In this document: one piece after another, positions 16,883 through 25,333 of the stretch
How the letters are laid out: each line of letters starts with the position of its first letter
Numbering within the stretch: position 1 is the first letter of the stretch
Assembly: GCA_050250695.1 (NCBI GenBank)
Contig: JBFWOE010000002.1
Coordinates: 1-64,000 of the forward strand
Length of the DNA: 64,000 nt
Reading direction: 5' to 3'
Origin: Ga0077527 sp050250695
GTDB taxonomy: Bacteria; Pseudomonadota; Gammaproteobacteria; Burkholderiales; SG8-41
Translations under genes and position numbers: made by a program
The notes under the pieces: model-generated
The model's database searches: none
Told to the model about the DNA's origin: nothing
Seen by the model: only the letters and a program-made list of their open reading frames with translations

Positions 16883-17412
16883 CGCAGCCTCCCGCCGCGG
16901 CGACGGCGCCCGATGCCGATTCCGCCATATCCACGGCCACCGTGGGCATGGCAGATCGCACACGCCAGCGCATCGGCGGCATCGGGGCTGGGATCGCCGG
17001 GCAATTGCAGCAAACGCCGCACCATGGACTGCACCTGTTCCTTGCTCGCCTTGCCGGCGCCGACCACCGCCTGCTTCACCTGCAGCGCGGTGTATTCGGA
17101 CACCGGCAGCGCGCTGCCAACCGCCGCGCAGATCGCTGCGCCGCGGGCCTGGCCCAGCAACAAAGTGGATTTTGGATTGACGTTGACGAAGACCTGTTCC
17201 ACGGCCACGCACTGCGGACGATACTCGGCGATCACTTCCTGCAAACCCTCGAGCAGCACCCTGATGCGTTCGGGCAGTTCGCCCTCGCCGCTGCGCACGC
17301 AACCGCTGGTGATGTAGGCCAGGTGCTGGCCGATCTGTTCGATGACGCCGAAACCGGTGACGCGCAGTCCGGGATCGATGCCGAGGATACGCAGCGGGGT
17401 GACTGCGTTCAA
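16879..17412 (-). CDS. ruvC: Holliday junction resolvase RuvC
   Basis: The 177-residue endonuclease has the catalytic acids Asp14 (GIDPGLRVTG), the Glu in AVEQVFVNVNPKSTLLLGQARG, and the Asp pair in DAADALACAICHAH. It ends in a Gly/Arg-rich tail (GGRGYGGIGIGRRRRGGRLR); the terminal GRLR is shared with other RuvC proteins. The ATG overlaps the yebC stop by 4 nt, and its own stop overlaps the TTG of the glycosyltransferase. Confidence 0.97.
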   Translation of the reverse strand: MNAVTPLRILGIDPGLRVTGFGVIEQIGQHLAYITSGCVRSGEGELPERIRVLLEGLQEVIAEYRPQCVAVEQVFVNVNPKSTLLLGQARGAAICAAVGSALPVSEYTALQVKQAVVGAGKASKEQVQSMVRRLLQLPGDPSPDAADALACAICHAHGGRGYGGIGIGRRRRGGRLR

Positions 17413-18140
17413 GCGGGCTCGTCGAGGACCGCGGTGGTGTACACCTCCTGCACGTCGTCGACGGCCTCGAGCGCGTCCAGGAGTTTGTGCATGCGCACGG
17501 CATCATCGCCGGTAAGCGCGTTTTCGGTGGTCGGTTTCATCGTCACTTCCGCCAGTTCCGGCTTGAATCCGGCTTTTTCCAGCGCCGCGCGCACTGCGGA
17601 AAATTCTGCCGGCCCGGTCAACACCTCGATGCTGCCGTCTTCATGCGTTTCGACATCCTCGGCGCCTGCCTCGATGGCGGCTTCCATCAGCTTGTCCTCG
17701 TCGGTGCCGGGCGCAAACACCATCTGCCCGCAATGCCTGAACAGGAACGCCACCGAACCGTCGGTGCCGAGGTTGCCGCCGTGCTTGGTGAAGGCATGGC
17801 GCACGTCGGCCACGGTGCGGGTGCGGTTGTCGGTCATGCAGTCGACCATCACCGCAGCGCCGGCTATGCCATACCCTTCGTAACGGATTTCCTCGTAGTT
17901 CACGCCTTCCAGGTCGCCTGTACCGCGCTTGATCGCGCGTTCGACGTTGTCCTTGGGCATGTTGTTGTCGTAGGCCTTGTCCATCGCCAGCCGCAACCGC
18001 GGGTTGCTGCCGGGATCGCCGCCGCCCATGCGCGCCGCAACCGTGATCTCCTTGATCAGGCGGGTGAAAATCTTGCCGCGCTTGGCATCCTGCCGGCCCT
18101 TGCGGTGCTGGATGTTCGCCCACTTGGAATGTCCGGCCAT
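17409..18140 (-). CDS. yebC: YebC/PmpR-family protein (transcription or translation regulator)
   Basis: The 243-residue protein begins MAGHSKWANIQHRKGRQDAKRGKIFTRL, the near-invariant YebC start, and contains the acidic EAVDDVQEVYT C terminus. The family has been linked to control of ruv and quorum genes (PmpR) and more recently to translation of proline stretches. It is the first gene of the ruv string, with a CGGGAG ribosome site. Confidence 0.96.
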   Translation of the reverse strand: MAGHSKWANIQHRKGRQDAKRGKIFTRLIKEITVAARMGGGDPGSNPRLRLAMDKAYDNNMPKDNVERAIKRGTGDLEGVNYEEIRYEGYGIAGAAVMVDCMTDNRTRTVADVRHAFTKHGGNLGTDGSVAFLFRHCGQMVFAPGTDEDKLMEAAIEAGAEDVETHEDGSIEVLTGPAEFSAVRAALEKAGFKPELAEVTMKPTTENALTGDDAVRMHKLLDALEAVDDVQEVYTTAVLDEPA

Positions 18141-18213
18141 GACTCCCGATATCCTGCTTTGATAACCCGTTAGAATTGATGAAATTTTATCATAGCGATT
18201 TCAGGAACCCGCC

Positions 18214-19722
18214 ATGGCCGCACCGCTGCTCGTCGCCAAATCCGACCGCGAACTTCACCTGCTCCCGGGCCTCGCCAACCGCCACGGGCTGATTGCCGGA
18301 GCCACAGGCACCGGCAAGACGGTGACCCTGCAGCGCATCGCCGAAGGTTTCTCGAAAATCGGCGTGCCGGTGTTCATGGCTGACGTCAAGGGCGACCTCG
18401 CGGGACTGTCGCAAAAGGGCGAACCCAAGCCAAAAATCGAAGAGCGCATCAAACAACTGGGGGTGACGGATTTTGTCTACGAGCCCTGCCCGGTGGTGTT
18501 CTGGGACACCTTCGGCAGCCAGGGCCACCCGGTGCGTACCACGATCTCCGAAATGGGTCCTCTGCTGCTGGCACGACTGCTCAACCTCAACGACACCCAG
18601 CAGGGCGTGCTGACGCTGGTGTTCAAGATCGCCGACGACAACGGGCTGCTGCTGCTCGACCTGAAGGACTTGCGCGCGATGCTGCAGTTCACCGGCGAAA
18701 ATGCCAAACAGTTCACCACCCGCTACGGCAACGTTTCCGCGGCGTCGATCGGCGCCATCCAGCGCGGGCTGCTGGAAATCGAGCAGCAGGGCGGCGAGGG
18801 GTTTTTCGCCGAACCGGCGCTGAACATCCACGACCTGATGCAGACCGATGCCCGGGGCCGCGGTGTCATCAACATTCTCGCAGCCGACAGGCTGATGAAT
18901 TCGCCCAAGCTCTACGGGACGTTTTTGCTGTGGCTGCTGTCCGAACTGTTCGAACAGCTGCCGGAAGTCGGCGACCCGGAAAAACCCAGGCTGGTGTTTT
19001 TCTTCGACGAAGCGCATTTGCTGTTCAGCGACGCGCCGCCGGCGCTGCTCGAAAAAATCGAGCAGGTGGTCAGGCTGATCCGCTCCAAGGGCGTCGGCGT
19101 GTTTTTTGTCACGCAGAACCCGCTGGACATTCCCGAGACCGTGCTCGGCCAGCTCGGCAACCGCGTGCAGCATGCCCTGCGCGCGTTCACGCCGCGTGAC
19201 CAGAAGGCGGTCAAGAGCGCGGCAACGACGCTGCGCGCCAACCCGAAGCTCGACGTCGAGACGGCAATCACCGAACTCGGGGTCGGCGAGGCGCTGGTGT
19301 CGCTGCTTGATGAAAAGGGGCGGCCCGGCATCGTCGAGCGGGCGCTCGTGCTGCCGCCGGGCAGCCGCCTGGGACCGGTCACGCCCGAAGAACGCGCCGC
19401 GACCATCAAGGCATCCCTGCTCGCCGGAACCTATGACCAGGTTGATGATCGCGAGTCCGCCTATGAAAAACTGGCGCAGCGTGTGCAGGAGCAACCCTCA
19501 ACCCGGCAACCGGGCACCGCCGCCCCCCAAGGCGGATCCGGCGGCATGTTCGGCGCGCTGGGCGATCTGCTCGGCGGTTCGACCGGACCCCGCGGCGGGC
19601 GCCGCGAAGGCGTCGTTGAAATGGCTGCAAAAAGCGCGGCACGAGCCATCGGTTCGCAGGTCGGCCGCGAAATCTTCCGCGGCGTGCTCGGCTCGATACT
19701 CGGCAGCAAGCGCCGGCGCTAG
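18214..19722 (+). CDS. HerA-like ATPase, DUF853 family (YjgR-like)
   Basis: The 502-residue protein opens with LLVAKSDRELHLLPGLANRHGLIAGATGTGKTVT, placing Walker A (GATGTGKT) near residue 28. It continues with MADVKGDLAGLSQKGE, Walker B LVFFFDEAHLLF, and the GVGVFFVTQNPLDIPETVLGQLGNRVQHALRAFTP segment typical of HerA/FtsK-like DUF853 ATPases (E. coli YjgR). The C terminus is Gly/Arg-rich and ends KRRR. The cellular role is not established. It diverges from yebC and overlaps the next gene by 1 nt (TAGTG). Confidence 0.9.
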   Translation: MAAPLLVAKSDRELHLLPGLANRHGLIAGATGTGKTVTLQRIAEGFSKIGVPVFMADVKGDLAGLSQKGEPKPKIEERIKQLGVTDFVYEPCPVVFWDTFGSQGHPVRTTISEMGPLLLARLLNLNDTQQGVLTLVFKIADDNGLLLLDLKDLRAMLQFTGENAKQFTTRYGNVSAASIGAIQRGLLEIEQQGGEGFFAEPALNIHDLMQTDARGRGVINILAADRLMNSPKLYGTFLLWLLSELFEQLPEVGDPEKPRLVFFFDEAHLLFSDAPPALLEKIEQVVRLIRSKGVGVFFVTQNPLDIPETVLGQLGNRVQHALRAFTPRDQKAVKSAATTLRANPKLDVETAITELGVGEALVSLLDEKGRPGIVERALVLPPGSRLGPVTPEERAATIKASLLAGTYDQVDDRESAYEKLAQRVQEQPSTRQPGTAAPQGGSGGMFGALGDLLGGSTGPRGGRREGVVEMAAKSAARAIGSQVGREIFRGVLGSILGSKRRR

Positions 19723-20636
19723 TGTCAGCCGAAGCGGACCGCCGCAGCGCCCGTATCGGCATCGTCTGCGTCCTGGTCAGCGCGGTGGCCTTCTCTGGCA
19801 AGCCGGTGCTGGTCAAGGCAGCCTACCAGTACGGCGTCGACACCACGACCCTGCTGGCGTTGCGCATGCTTTTTGCGGCGCCGCTGTTCGTGCTGATGGC
19901 GTGGTGGGCCGGCCGTCCGGCTGTCGCGCTCAGTATCCGGGAAATCCTCGCCATCACGGCGCTGGGCTTTCTCGGGTATTACCTGGGAAGTTTCCTCGAC
20001 CTCGCGGGGCTACAGTACATTTCGGCGGGTTTCGGCCGGCTGATCCTCTACCTGTACCCGACACTGGTACTGCTGATGTCTGCAGTCTTCCTGAAACTGC
20101 CGCTACGTGGCATCCAGCTTGTTTCCCTGGCGTTGTCATACGCCGGCATCGCGCTGGTATTCAGCGCCGAGGCGCGGCTGGGTGATGACCTGGGGCTGAC
20201 CGTGCTCGGCGCGGCCCTGGTATTCGGCAGCGCGGTCACCTATGCCGCCTACCTGGTGGCGGGCAGCCGGCTGGTGCACCGCCTCGGTTCGATGCGTTTT
20301 TCCGCATACGCATCGCTGATCGCCACCGGATTCGTGATGGCGCATTTCTTCGCGATCCGTCCGGTGCGGGCGCTGGTGGTCAACAGTGAGGCTTATGCTC
20401 TGGTGGCAGTGCTCGCGGTGTTTTCCACGGTATTGCCATTATGGCTGATGGCCGAAGGCCTGAGACGCGTCGGCGCCAACCAGGCGTCGCTGGTCGGTTG
20501 CATCGGGCCGCTGGCGACCATGGCGTTCGCTTGGGCGTTCCTGGGGGAGGCCGTGACGCCGGCCCAGCTGGCCGGCGCGGCGCTGGTGCTGGCCGGCGTG
20601 CTGCTCATCAGCCTGAAACCTGCTGCGGCAGGCTGA
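19722..20636 (+). CDS. EamA-family (drug/metabolite superfamily) transporter
   Basis: The 304-residue protein starts with GTG overlapping the upstream stop. About ten hydrophobic helices are visible as two EamA repeats of five, with typical patterns such as LLALRMLFAAPLFVLMAW, ALGFLGYYLGSFLDLAGLQYISAGFGRLILYLYP and GAALVLAGVLLISLKP at the end of repeat 2. This architecture fits exporters of amino acids, nucleosides or metabolites; the substrate cannot be read from sequence. Confidence 0.88.
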   Translation: MSAEADRRSARIGIVCVLVSAVAFSGKPVLVKAAYQYGVDTTTLLALRMLFAAPLFVLMAWWAGRPAVALSIREILAITALGFLGYYLGSFLDLAGLQYISAGFGRLILYLYPTLVLLMSAVFLKLPLRGIQLVSLALSYAGIALVFSAEARLGDDLGLTVLGAALVFGSAVTYAAYLVAGSRLVHRLGSMRFSAYASLIATGFVMAHFFAIRPVRALVVNSEAYALVAVLAVFSTVLPLWLMAEGLRRVGANQASLVGCIGPLATMAFAWAFLGEAVTPAQLAGAALVLAGVLLISLKPAAAG

Positions 20637-20653
20637 GCCGCCGCGTTGGTGCA

Positions 20654-21439
20654 TCAGCGGCCGGCGGCGACGTTGGGACCTTCGCAGCGCTGGGCGAATC
20701 TGATGCCCGGCGGCAGCGATTCGGCACAGGCCAGCAGCGGCTCGACATGCGAGTGGCGGTACTTGCGGGCGAATTCGCGCGCGGTGCTGCCCATGTGCAC
20801 CCGCACCAGCGGATCGGCTCCGGCGCGCAGCAGCATGCGCACGATTTCGCGATGCCCCTGGATGGCCGCCATCATCAGCGGCGTATTGATGTAGATGACG
20901 CGATTCTCGGCATCGGCATCCAGCCGCGCGCCGCGCTCAATCAGGTAACGCAAAGCCCGCTGCCGGTTGTTGTAGGCCGCGTAGGCCAGCGGCGTGTAGT
21001 TATGCGGATCGTTTTCGATCTGGGCGCCGGCTTCGACCAGGATGCGCAAGGTTTCGTCGTGGCGGTCCGCCGACGACGACTCGCTGTCGCCCTCGCGGAA
21101 ATACGCCGCGAGCATCAAGGGTGTTTCGTTGACCGGGGTACGTGCGTTGAGGTCGGCGCCCGCGGAAATGAGGTAGCGCACCACCTGCACCGATCCGGCG
21201 CGGGCAGCCAGCGCCAGCAGCGGCGCTCCTGCCGAATAGCCCGGCGCGGGAATGCGCTGGTTCGGGCTGAGGCCGCGGCTGACCGCGCTCCTTACGGCAC
21301 CGGCATCGTCGATAGCGACCGCATTGAGCAGTTCATCCGAATCGCCAGCGGAGTGCCTGCCGCCCATGCTGCCGCAGCCGGCGAGCAGCGCCACTGAAAG
21401 GGTGATTAAGAACAGGCGTAAACCTTCAGTTTCGCGCAT
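20654..21439 (-). CDS. Ankyrin-repeat lipoprotein
   Basis: The 261-residue product has a lipoprotein signal with lipobox LLAGC (Cys near 22). About five ankyrin repeats follow, such as LLNAVAIDDAGAVRSAVSRG, APLLALAARAGSVQVVRYLISAGADLNA, TPLMLAAYFREGD and TPLMMAAIQGHREIVRMLLRAGADP. ATG 21439 is chosen because GAGGAGGCAGATC precedes it and it gives the lipobox. Ankyrin arrays mediate protein binding; the partner is unknown. It is convergent with the EamA gene and lies 101 nt downstream of ychF, past the ychF terminator, so it is probably a separate unit. Confidence 0.85.
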   Translation of the reverse strand: MRETEGLRLFLITLSVALLAGCGSMGGRHSAGDSDELLNAVAIDDAGAVRSAVSRGLSPNQRIPAPGYSAGAPLLALAARAGSVQVVRYLISAGADLNARTPVNETPLMLAAYFREGDSESSSADRHDETLRILVEAGAQIENDPHNYTPLAYAAYNNRQRALRYLIERGARLDADAENRVIYINTPLMMAAIQGHREIVRMLLRAGADPLVRVHMGSTAREFARKYRHSHVEPLLACAESLPPGIRFAQRCEGPNVAAGR

Positions 21440-21494
21440 GATCTGCCTCCTCGCCACTGTTGATCGCACAGAGTATAGCCTCGATCGGGGGAGT

Positions 21495-21524
21495 AAAAAA
21501 AGTACCGGCCCGGGTTGCGGGCCG
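21495..21524 (-). terminator. Terminator downstream of ychF
   Basis: The inverted repeat CGGCCCG / CGGGCCG (7 bp, 5-nt loop) is followed on the minus strand by GTACTTTTTTT. It lies 17 nt after the ychF stop. Confidence 0.85.
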
Positions 21525-21540
21525 CTCCGGCGCGACGCTG

Positions 21541-22635
21541 TCAGACGTTGAAACGGAAATGCATCACGTCGCCATCCTTGACGACGTAATCCTTGCCCTC
21601 CAGACGCATCTTTCCGGCTTCCTTGGCGCCCTGCTCGCCCTTGCCGGCCACGAAATCGTCATAGGCAATCACTTCGGCACGAATGAAGCCTTTCTCGAAA
21701 TCGGTGTGGATCGCCGCGGCCGCACGCGGTGCGGTATCACCGCGATGGATGGTCCACGCCCGGACTTCCTTCACGCCGGCCGTGAAGTAGGTCTGCAACC
21801 CGAGCAGCGTGTACCCCGCGCTGATGACGCGGTTGAGTCCGGGTTCCTGCATGCCCATGTCCTGCAAGAATATCGCCTTGTCGGCATCATCCATGTCGGC
21901 GATTTCGGCCTCGATCGCGGCGCATACCGCGACGACCGGCGCCTTTTCACTGGTTCCGAGCGCCTGCACTGCGGCAAGATGGGGATTGTCGCTGAAACCG
22001 CCCTCGCGCACATTGGCGACATACATGGTCGGCTTGGCGGTGATCAGGCACAACGGCTTCAACAACTCGAGTTCCTCGGTGTAGAGATCGAGTGCGCGCA
22101 CCGGTTTCGCCTCGTTCAGCGCAGCCTGGCATTTCTCCAGTACAGCGACCAGCCGGGCGGCCTCCTTGTCGCCGCCGGCACGGGCCAGCTTGGCGGATTT
22201 TGCGAGGTGGCGTTCGACTGCAGCCAGATCGGACAGTGCCAACTCGGTATTGATGGTTTCAATGTCGTCCAGCGGATCGATTTTCCCGGCAACGTGCACG
22301 ACGTTATCATCCTCGAAACAGCGCACCACGTGCGCAATGGCATCGGTCTCACGGATGTTGGCGAGAAACTGGTTGCCCAGCCCTTCGCCCTTGGACGCTC
22401 CGGCAACCAGGCCGGCAATGTCGACGAACTCGACCACGGCCGGCACCACCTTCTCCGGCTTGACAATCGCGGCAAGCGCCGCCAGCCGGGGATCCGGCAC
22501 CTCGACGATGCCGACGTTGGGCTCGATTGTGCAGAAAGGATAGTTCTCCGCCGCGATCCCGGCCTTGGTCAGCGCATTGAACAGGGTGGATTTGCCGACA
22601 TTTGGCAGGCCGACGATGCCGCACTTCAGGGACAT
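21541..22635 (-). CDS. ychF: Redox-regulated ATPase YchF (Obg-like)
   Basis: The 364-residue protein has the P loop GLPNVGKSTLFNAL (9-22), the DIAGLV switch motif, a coiled-coil insertion, and the C-terminal TGS domain (AWTIHRGDTAPRAAAAIHTDFEKGFIRAEVI...KDGDVMHFRFNV). YchF binds ATP in preference to GTP and associates with ribosomes. It is 22 nt downstream of pth in the same direction. Confidence 0.98.
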   Translation of the reverse strand: MSLKCGIVGLPNVGKSTLFNALTKAGIAAENYPFCTIEPNVGIVEVPDPRLAALAAIVKPEKVVPAVVEFVDIAGLVAGASKGEGLGNQFLANIRETDAIAHVVRCFEDDNVVHVAGKIDPLDDIETINTELALSDLAAVERHLAKSAKLARAGGDKEAARLVAVLEKCQAALNEAKPVRALDLYTEELELLKPLCLITAKPTMYVANVREGGFSDNPHLAAVQALGTSEKAPVVAVCAAIEAEIADMDDADKAIFLQDMGMQEPGLNRVISAGYTLLGLQTYFTAGVKEVRAWTIHRGDTAPRAAAAIHTDFEKGFIRAEVIAYDDFVAGKGEQGAKEAGKMRLEGKDYVVKDGDVMHFRFNV

Positions 22636-22657
22636 GATTGAACCTTGAGATTAAAAA

Positions 22658-23272
22658 TTATGGCTTGGCGAGCGCGTTCGGACGCGGCTTGTCGCCGGGT
22701 TTGGTATGCAGGCGCAGCATCGCCGCCTCCATGTCGGAGGCCGCTATCAGCGGCCAGACGTCATAACCGCGTTCGAGCGCTTCATCGATGGCCCGCTGCT
22801 CCTCGGCGCGTGGCGCATGCAGCACGTAATCGACCACCTCCTGCTCGCTGGCTGCATGTTCACGGGGATGGCCTATGCCGATACGCAGCCGCCAGAACTC
22901 CTGTGTGCCCAGCCGCGAAATCACGCTGCGCACGCCGTTGCCCGAGCCGCTGCCGCCAAACTTGAGCTTGATGCCGCCCGGCGGCAGATCAAGTTCATCG
23001 TGCACGATCAGGATGTCCTCGGGTGCAATCTTGTAGAAATCCGCCAGTGCGCCGACCGCACGGCCCGATTCGTTCATGTAGGTCGCCGGTTTCAGCAGCC
23101 AGACGTCTCCGGCAGCCGTCGCAATCCTCGCCACTTCACCGTGAAAGCGCGCCTCGTGACGGCAGACCACACCCGCTGCACGGGCGAGACCGTCGATCCA
23201 CCAGAAGCCCGCGTTATGACGCGTGGCTTCGTATTTCTTGCCCGGGTTTCCCAGGCCGACGACTAGTTTCAT
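22658..23272 (-). CDS. pth: Peptidyl-tRNA hydrolase
   Basis: The 204-residue enzyme recycles peptidyl-tRNA released from stalled ribosomes. The catalytic His19 lies in LGNPGKKYEATRHNAGFW; KPATYMNESG and IVHDELDLPPG supply the conserved Asn and Asp. Length is normal. It sits between rplY and ychF but behind a hairpin terminator of rplY. Confidence 0.97.
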   Translation of the reverse strand: MKLVVGLGNPGKKYEATRHNAGFWWIDGLARAAGVVCRHEARFHGEVARIATAAGDVWLLKPATYMNESGRAVGALADFYKIAPEDILIVHDELDLPPGGIKLKFGGSGSGNGVRSVISRLGTQEFWRLRIGIGHPREHAASEQEVVDYVLHAPRAEEQRAIDEALERGYDVWPLIAASDMEAAMLRLHTKPGDKPRPNALAKP

Positions 23273-23345
23273 GATGGTTGCTCAGTGCCGTGTCCGAGCG
23301 GACAAACCGCTGCGTCAACGGGTTCCCGTTTTATCAGGCAAACCA

Positions 23346-23381
23346 AAAGAAACGCCCGCCATCAGTACTGCTCGGCGGGCG
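23346..23381 (-). terminator. Terminator downstream of rplY
   Basis: The stem CGCCCGCC (23353-23360) pairs with GGCGGGCG (23374-23381), and the minus strand then reads TTTCTTTT. The interrupted T tract suggests a moderate-strength terminator between rplY and pth. Confidence 0.7.
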
Positions 23382-23420
23382 CAGCCGGATGCCGCCAGCC
23401 GGGACAGGCTGGCGCACCCA

Positions 23421-24140
23421 TTACTTCTTCTCTGCAGGCTTCTTGTCGGCTTCCTTCTTGTCGCCGGCAGCCGGTGCAGCCCCTCCGGCAGCAGCACCGG
23501 CAGCCGCAGCGGCTTCGGGTGCCTGGCCGGTGATCTCGGTAACCGGTGCGGCGGTTTCCTCGACCGCGATTTCCCTCGGCACCTGCACCGTAACCACCGA
23601 CGGATTATCGGCCTTCAGCTTGGGCAGGGGTTCGACGCCGGCAGGCAGCTTCAGTTCGGAAACGTGTATCGAATGCCCCAGTTCCAGGTCCTTGAGGTCG
23701 ACTTCGATGTATTCCGGCAGGTTATCCGGCAGGCACTGTATCTCGAGCTCGTTGATGATGTGCTGGACGACACCTTTGCCCACCTTCACACCCGGAGAAA
23801 CCTCGGCATTCATGAAGTGCAGCGGCACCGCCATGTGAATTTTCTTTTTCGGATCGACGCGCTGGAAATCGACGTGCTGGACCTGCTCTTTCCACGGATG
23901 CATCTGGAAATCGCGCAGCAGCACGCGGTCCTTCTGGCCCTCGACGGTCAGGTCGAGAATCGAGGCATGAAAGGCCTCGAGCTTCAGGTGGCGCAGCAGC
24001 GCCTTGTGGTCGAACTCGACTGATTGCGCATCCTTGCCGGCGCCGTAAACGACGCCGGGGACACGCCCCGTCGCACGCAGGCGGCGGCTCGCACCCTTGC
24101 CCTCTTTCGTGCGCGGAAACGCGGTAACTTCGATCTTCAT
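23421..24140 (-). CDS. rplY: 50S ribosomal protein L25/general stress protein Ctc
   Basis: The 239-residue protein is the long CTC-type L25: an N-terminal 5S rRNA-binding domain (MKIEVTAFPRTKEGKGASRRLR... GRVPGVVYG), a beta domain (HMAVPLHFMNAEVSPGVKVGKGVVQHIINELEIQCLPDNLPEYIEVDL), and an Ala/Lys-rich tail from about 200 that ends KKEADKKPAEKK. ATG 24140 gives the canonical start; a longer frame to 24182 lacks support. It lies between prs and pth. Confidence 0.96.
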   Translation of the reverse strand: MKIEVTAFPRTKEGKGASRRLRATGRVPGVVYGAGKDAQSVEFDHKALLRHLKLEAFHASILDLTVEGQKDRVLLRDFQMHPWKEQVQHVDFQRVDPKKKIHMAVPLHFMNAEVSPGVKVGKGVVQHIINELEIQCLPDNLPEYIEVDLKDLELGHSIHVSELKLPAGVEPLPKLKADNPSVVTVQVPREIAVEETAAPVTEITGQAPEAAAAAGAAAGGAAPAAGDKKEADKKPAEKK

Positions 24141-24189
24141 TTCACACTCTCCAGTAGTTGCGGGAAGTCCGCGACCAGACATTCCCGCG

Positions 24190-24218
24190 TTAAAAGGAAG
24201 CCGGAAAACCCGGCTCCC
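24190..24218 (-). terminator. Hairpin between prs and rplY
   Basis: On the minus strand GGAGCCGG-GTTTT-CCGGCTTCC is followed by TTTTAA. One base is bulged. It may terminate or attenuate transcription from prs into rplY. Confidence 0.6.
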
Positions 24219-24227
24219 GCCAAAAAC

Positions 24228-25178
24228 CTATTCGACAAACAGCGAACTCACCGAATCTTCAGCACTGATGCGGCGCATCGTTTCCGCCACCAGGCCCGAT
24301 ACCGTCAGCACGCGGATCTTCGCGCACTGGCGCGCCGCCTCAGTCAGCGGAATGGTGTCCGTGACCACGATTTCATCGAGAGCCGATCCGCTGATTCGTT
24401 CGACCGCCTGGCCCGACAGAACCGCGTGCGTGCAGTAAGCAAGCACCTTTTCGGCGCCCTGCTTCTTCAGCGCCCCCGCCGCTTCGCACAGCGTGTTCGC
24501 GGTGTCGACCATGTCGTCGACAATGACGCAGGTGCGCCCTGCCACTTCGCCGATGATGTTCATCACCGTTGCCACATTCGGCCGCGGCCGGCGTTTGTCG
24601 ATGATGGCGAGATCGGCTTCCAGCCGTTTCGCCAGTGCCCTTGCCCGCACCACGCCGCCGACGTCCGGCGACACCACCACCAGCTGCTTGTAATCGTGTT
24701 TCCAGATGTCCCCGAGCAATATCGGCCCGGAATAGATATTGTCCACCGGGATGTCGAAAAAACCCTGGATCTGTTCCGAGTGCAGATCCATCGTCAGCAC
24801 GCGGTCCACGCCGACGCTGGTCATCATGTTCGCCACCACCTTGGCGGTGATCGGCACCCGCGCCGAACTCGGCCGACGGTCCTGGCGTGCATATCCCATG
24901 TAGGGAATGGCCGCAGTCACCCGGCCTGCCGATGCACGCTTCAGCGCATCGACCATCACCAGCAATTCCATCAGGTTGTCGTTGGTCGGCGCGCAGATCG
25001 ACTGCAGTATGAACACATCCTTGCCGCGGACGTTTTCGAGGATTTCCACCATCACCTCGCCGTCGCTGAAGCGGCCGACCTTGGCACGGCCGATGTGGAT
25101 GTCGAGATGGCTCACCACCGCCTCCGCCAGCCGCGGATTGGCATTGCCGGTAAACACCATCATCCTGTCTAACGCCAC
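24228..25178 (-). CDS. prs: Ribose-phosphate pyrophosphokinase
   Basis: The enzyme makes PRPP from ribose 5-phosphate and ATP, feeding nucleotide, histidine and tryptophan synthesis. Motifs include MVFTGNANPRLAEAVVSHL, FSDGEVMVEI, PYMGYARQDRRP, the PRPP loop CVIVDDMVDTANTL and the C-terminal SVSSLFVE. The GTG at 25178 gives VALDRMMVF, which aligns with the usual MAYDSLMVF and yields the standard 316 residues; a longer frame would run into tRNA-Gln. Confidence 0.96.
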   Translation of the reverse strand: MALDRMMVFTGNANPRLAEAVVSHLDIHIGRAKVGRFSDGEVMVEILENVRGKDVFILQSICAPTNDNLMELLVMVDALKRASAGRVTAAIPYMGYARQDRRPSSARVPITAKVVANMMTSVGVDRVLTMDLHSEQIQGFFDIPVDNIYSGPILLGDIWKHDYKQLVVVSPDVGGVVRARALAKRLEADLAIIDKRRPRPNVATVMNIIGEVAGRTCVIVDDMVDTANTLCEAAGALKKQGAEKVLAYCTHAVLSGQAVERISGSALDEIVVTDTIPLTEAARQCAKIRVLTVSGLVAETMRRISAEDSVSSLFVE

Positions 25179-25219
25179 CGCACACCCCCGATTCAAACCC
25201 GTGACCTGCAGCAACCAGG

Positions 25220-25296
25220 TGGCTGGGGAGGAAGGATTCGAACCTTCGCATGCCGGAATCAAAATCCGGTGCCTTAACCAGCTTGGCGACTCCCCA
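25220..25296 (-). tRNA. tRNA-Gln (anticodon TTG)
   Basis: The minus strand folds with acceptor TGGGGAG/CTCCCCA, D arm with GGTTAAGGC, anticodon stem CCGGA/TCCGG around loop TTTTGAT (anticodon TTG), T arm GAAGG-TTCGAAT-CCTTC, discriminator G and encoded CCA. It lies between ispE and prs. Confidence 0.97.
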
Positions 25297-25333
25297 ACCG
25301 AACCTTCCGCGCACGACTGCTTCAGCAGCCGCG

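Noticed and set aside
16880..17350. RuvC Gly/Arg-rich C-terminal tail as a new RGG-type domain
   Set aside because: Known RuvC proteins also end in an Arg-rich GRLR tail; the stretch here is only moderately longer and may reflect overlap with the next gene.
15674..17506. A 610-codon frame that would fuse the glycosyltransferase to about 200 upstream residues
   Set aside because: The upstream part is out of frame with ruvC and reads as low-complexity Arg-rich sequence. The TTG at 16882 has a strong ribosome site and begins the real domain.
18141..18213. A promoter pair in the yebC/HerA-like divergent gap
   Set aside because: Several AT-rich hexamers (TTGATA, TAGAAT, TATCAT) are present but no pair has acceptable spacing on either strand.
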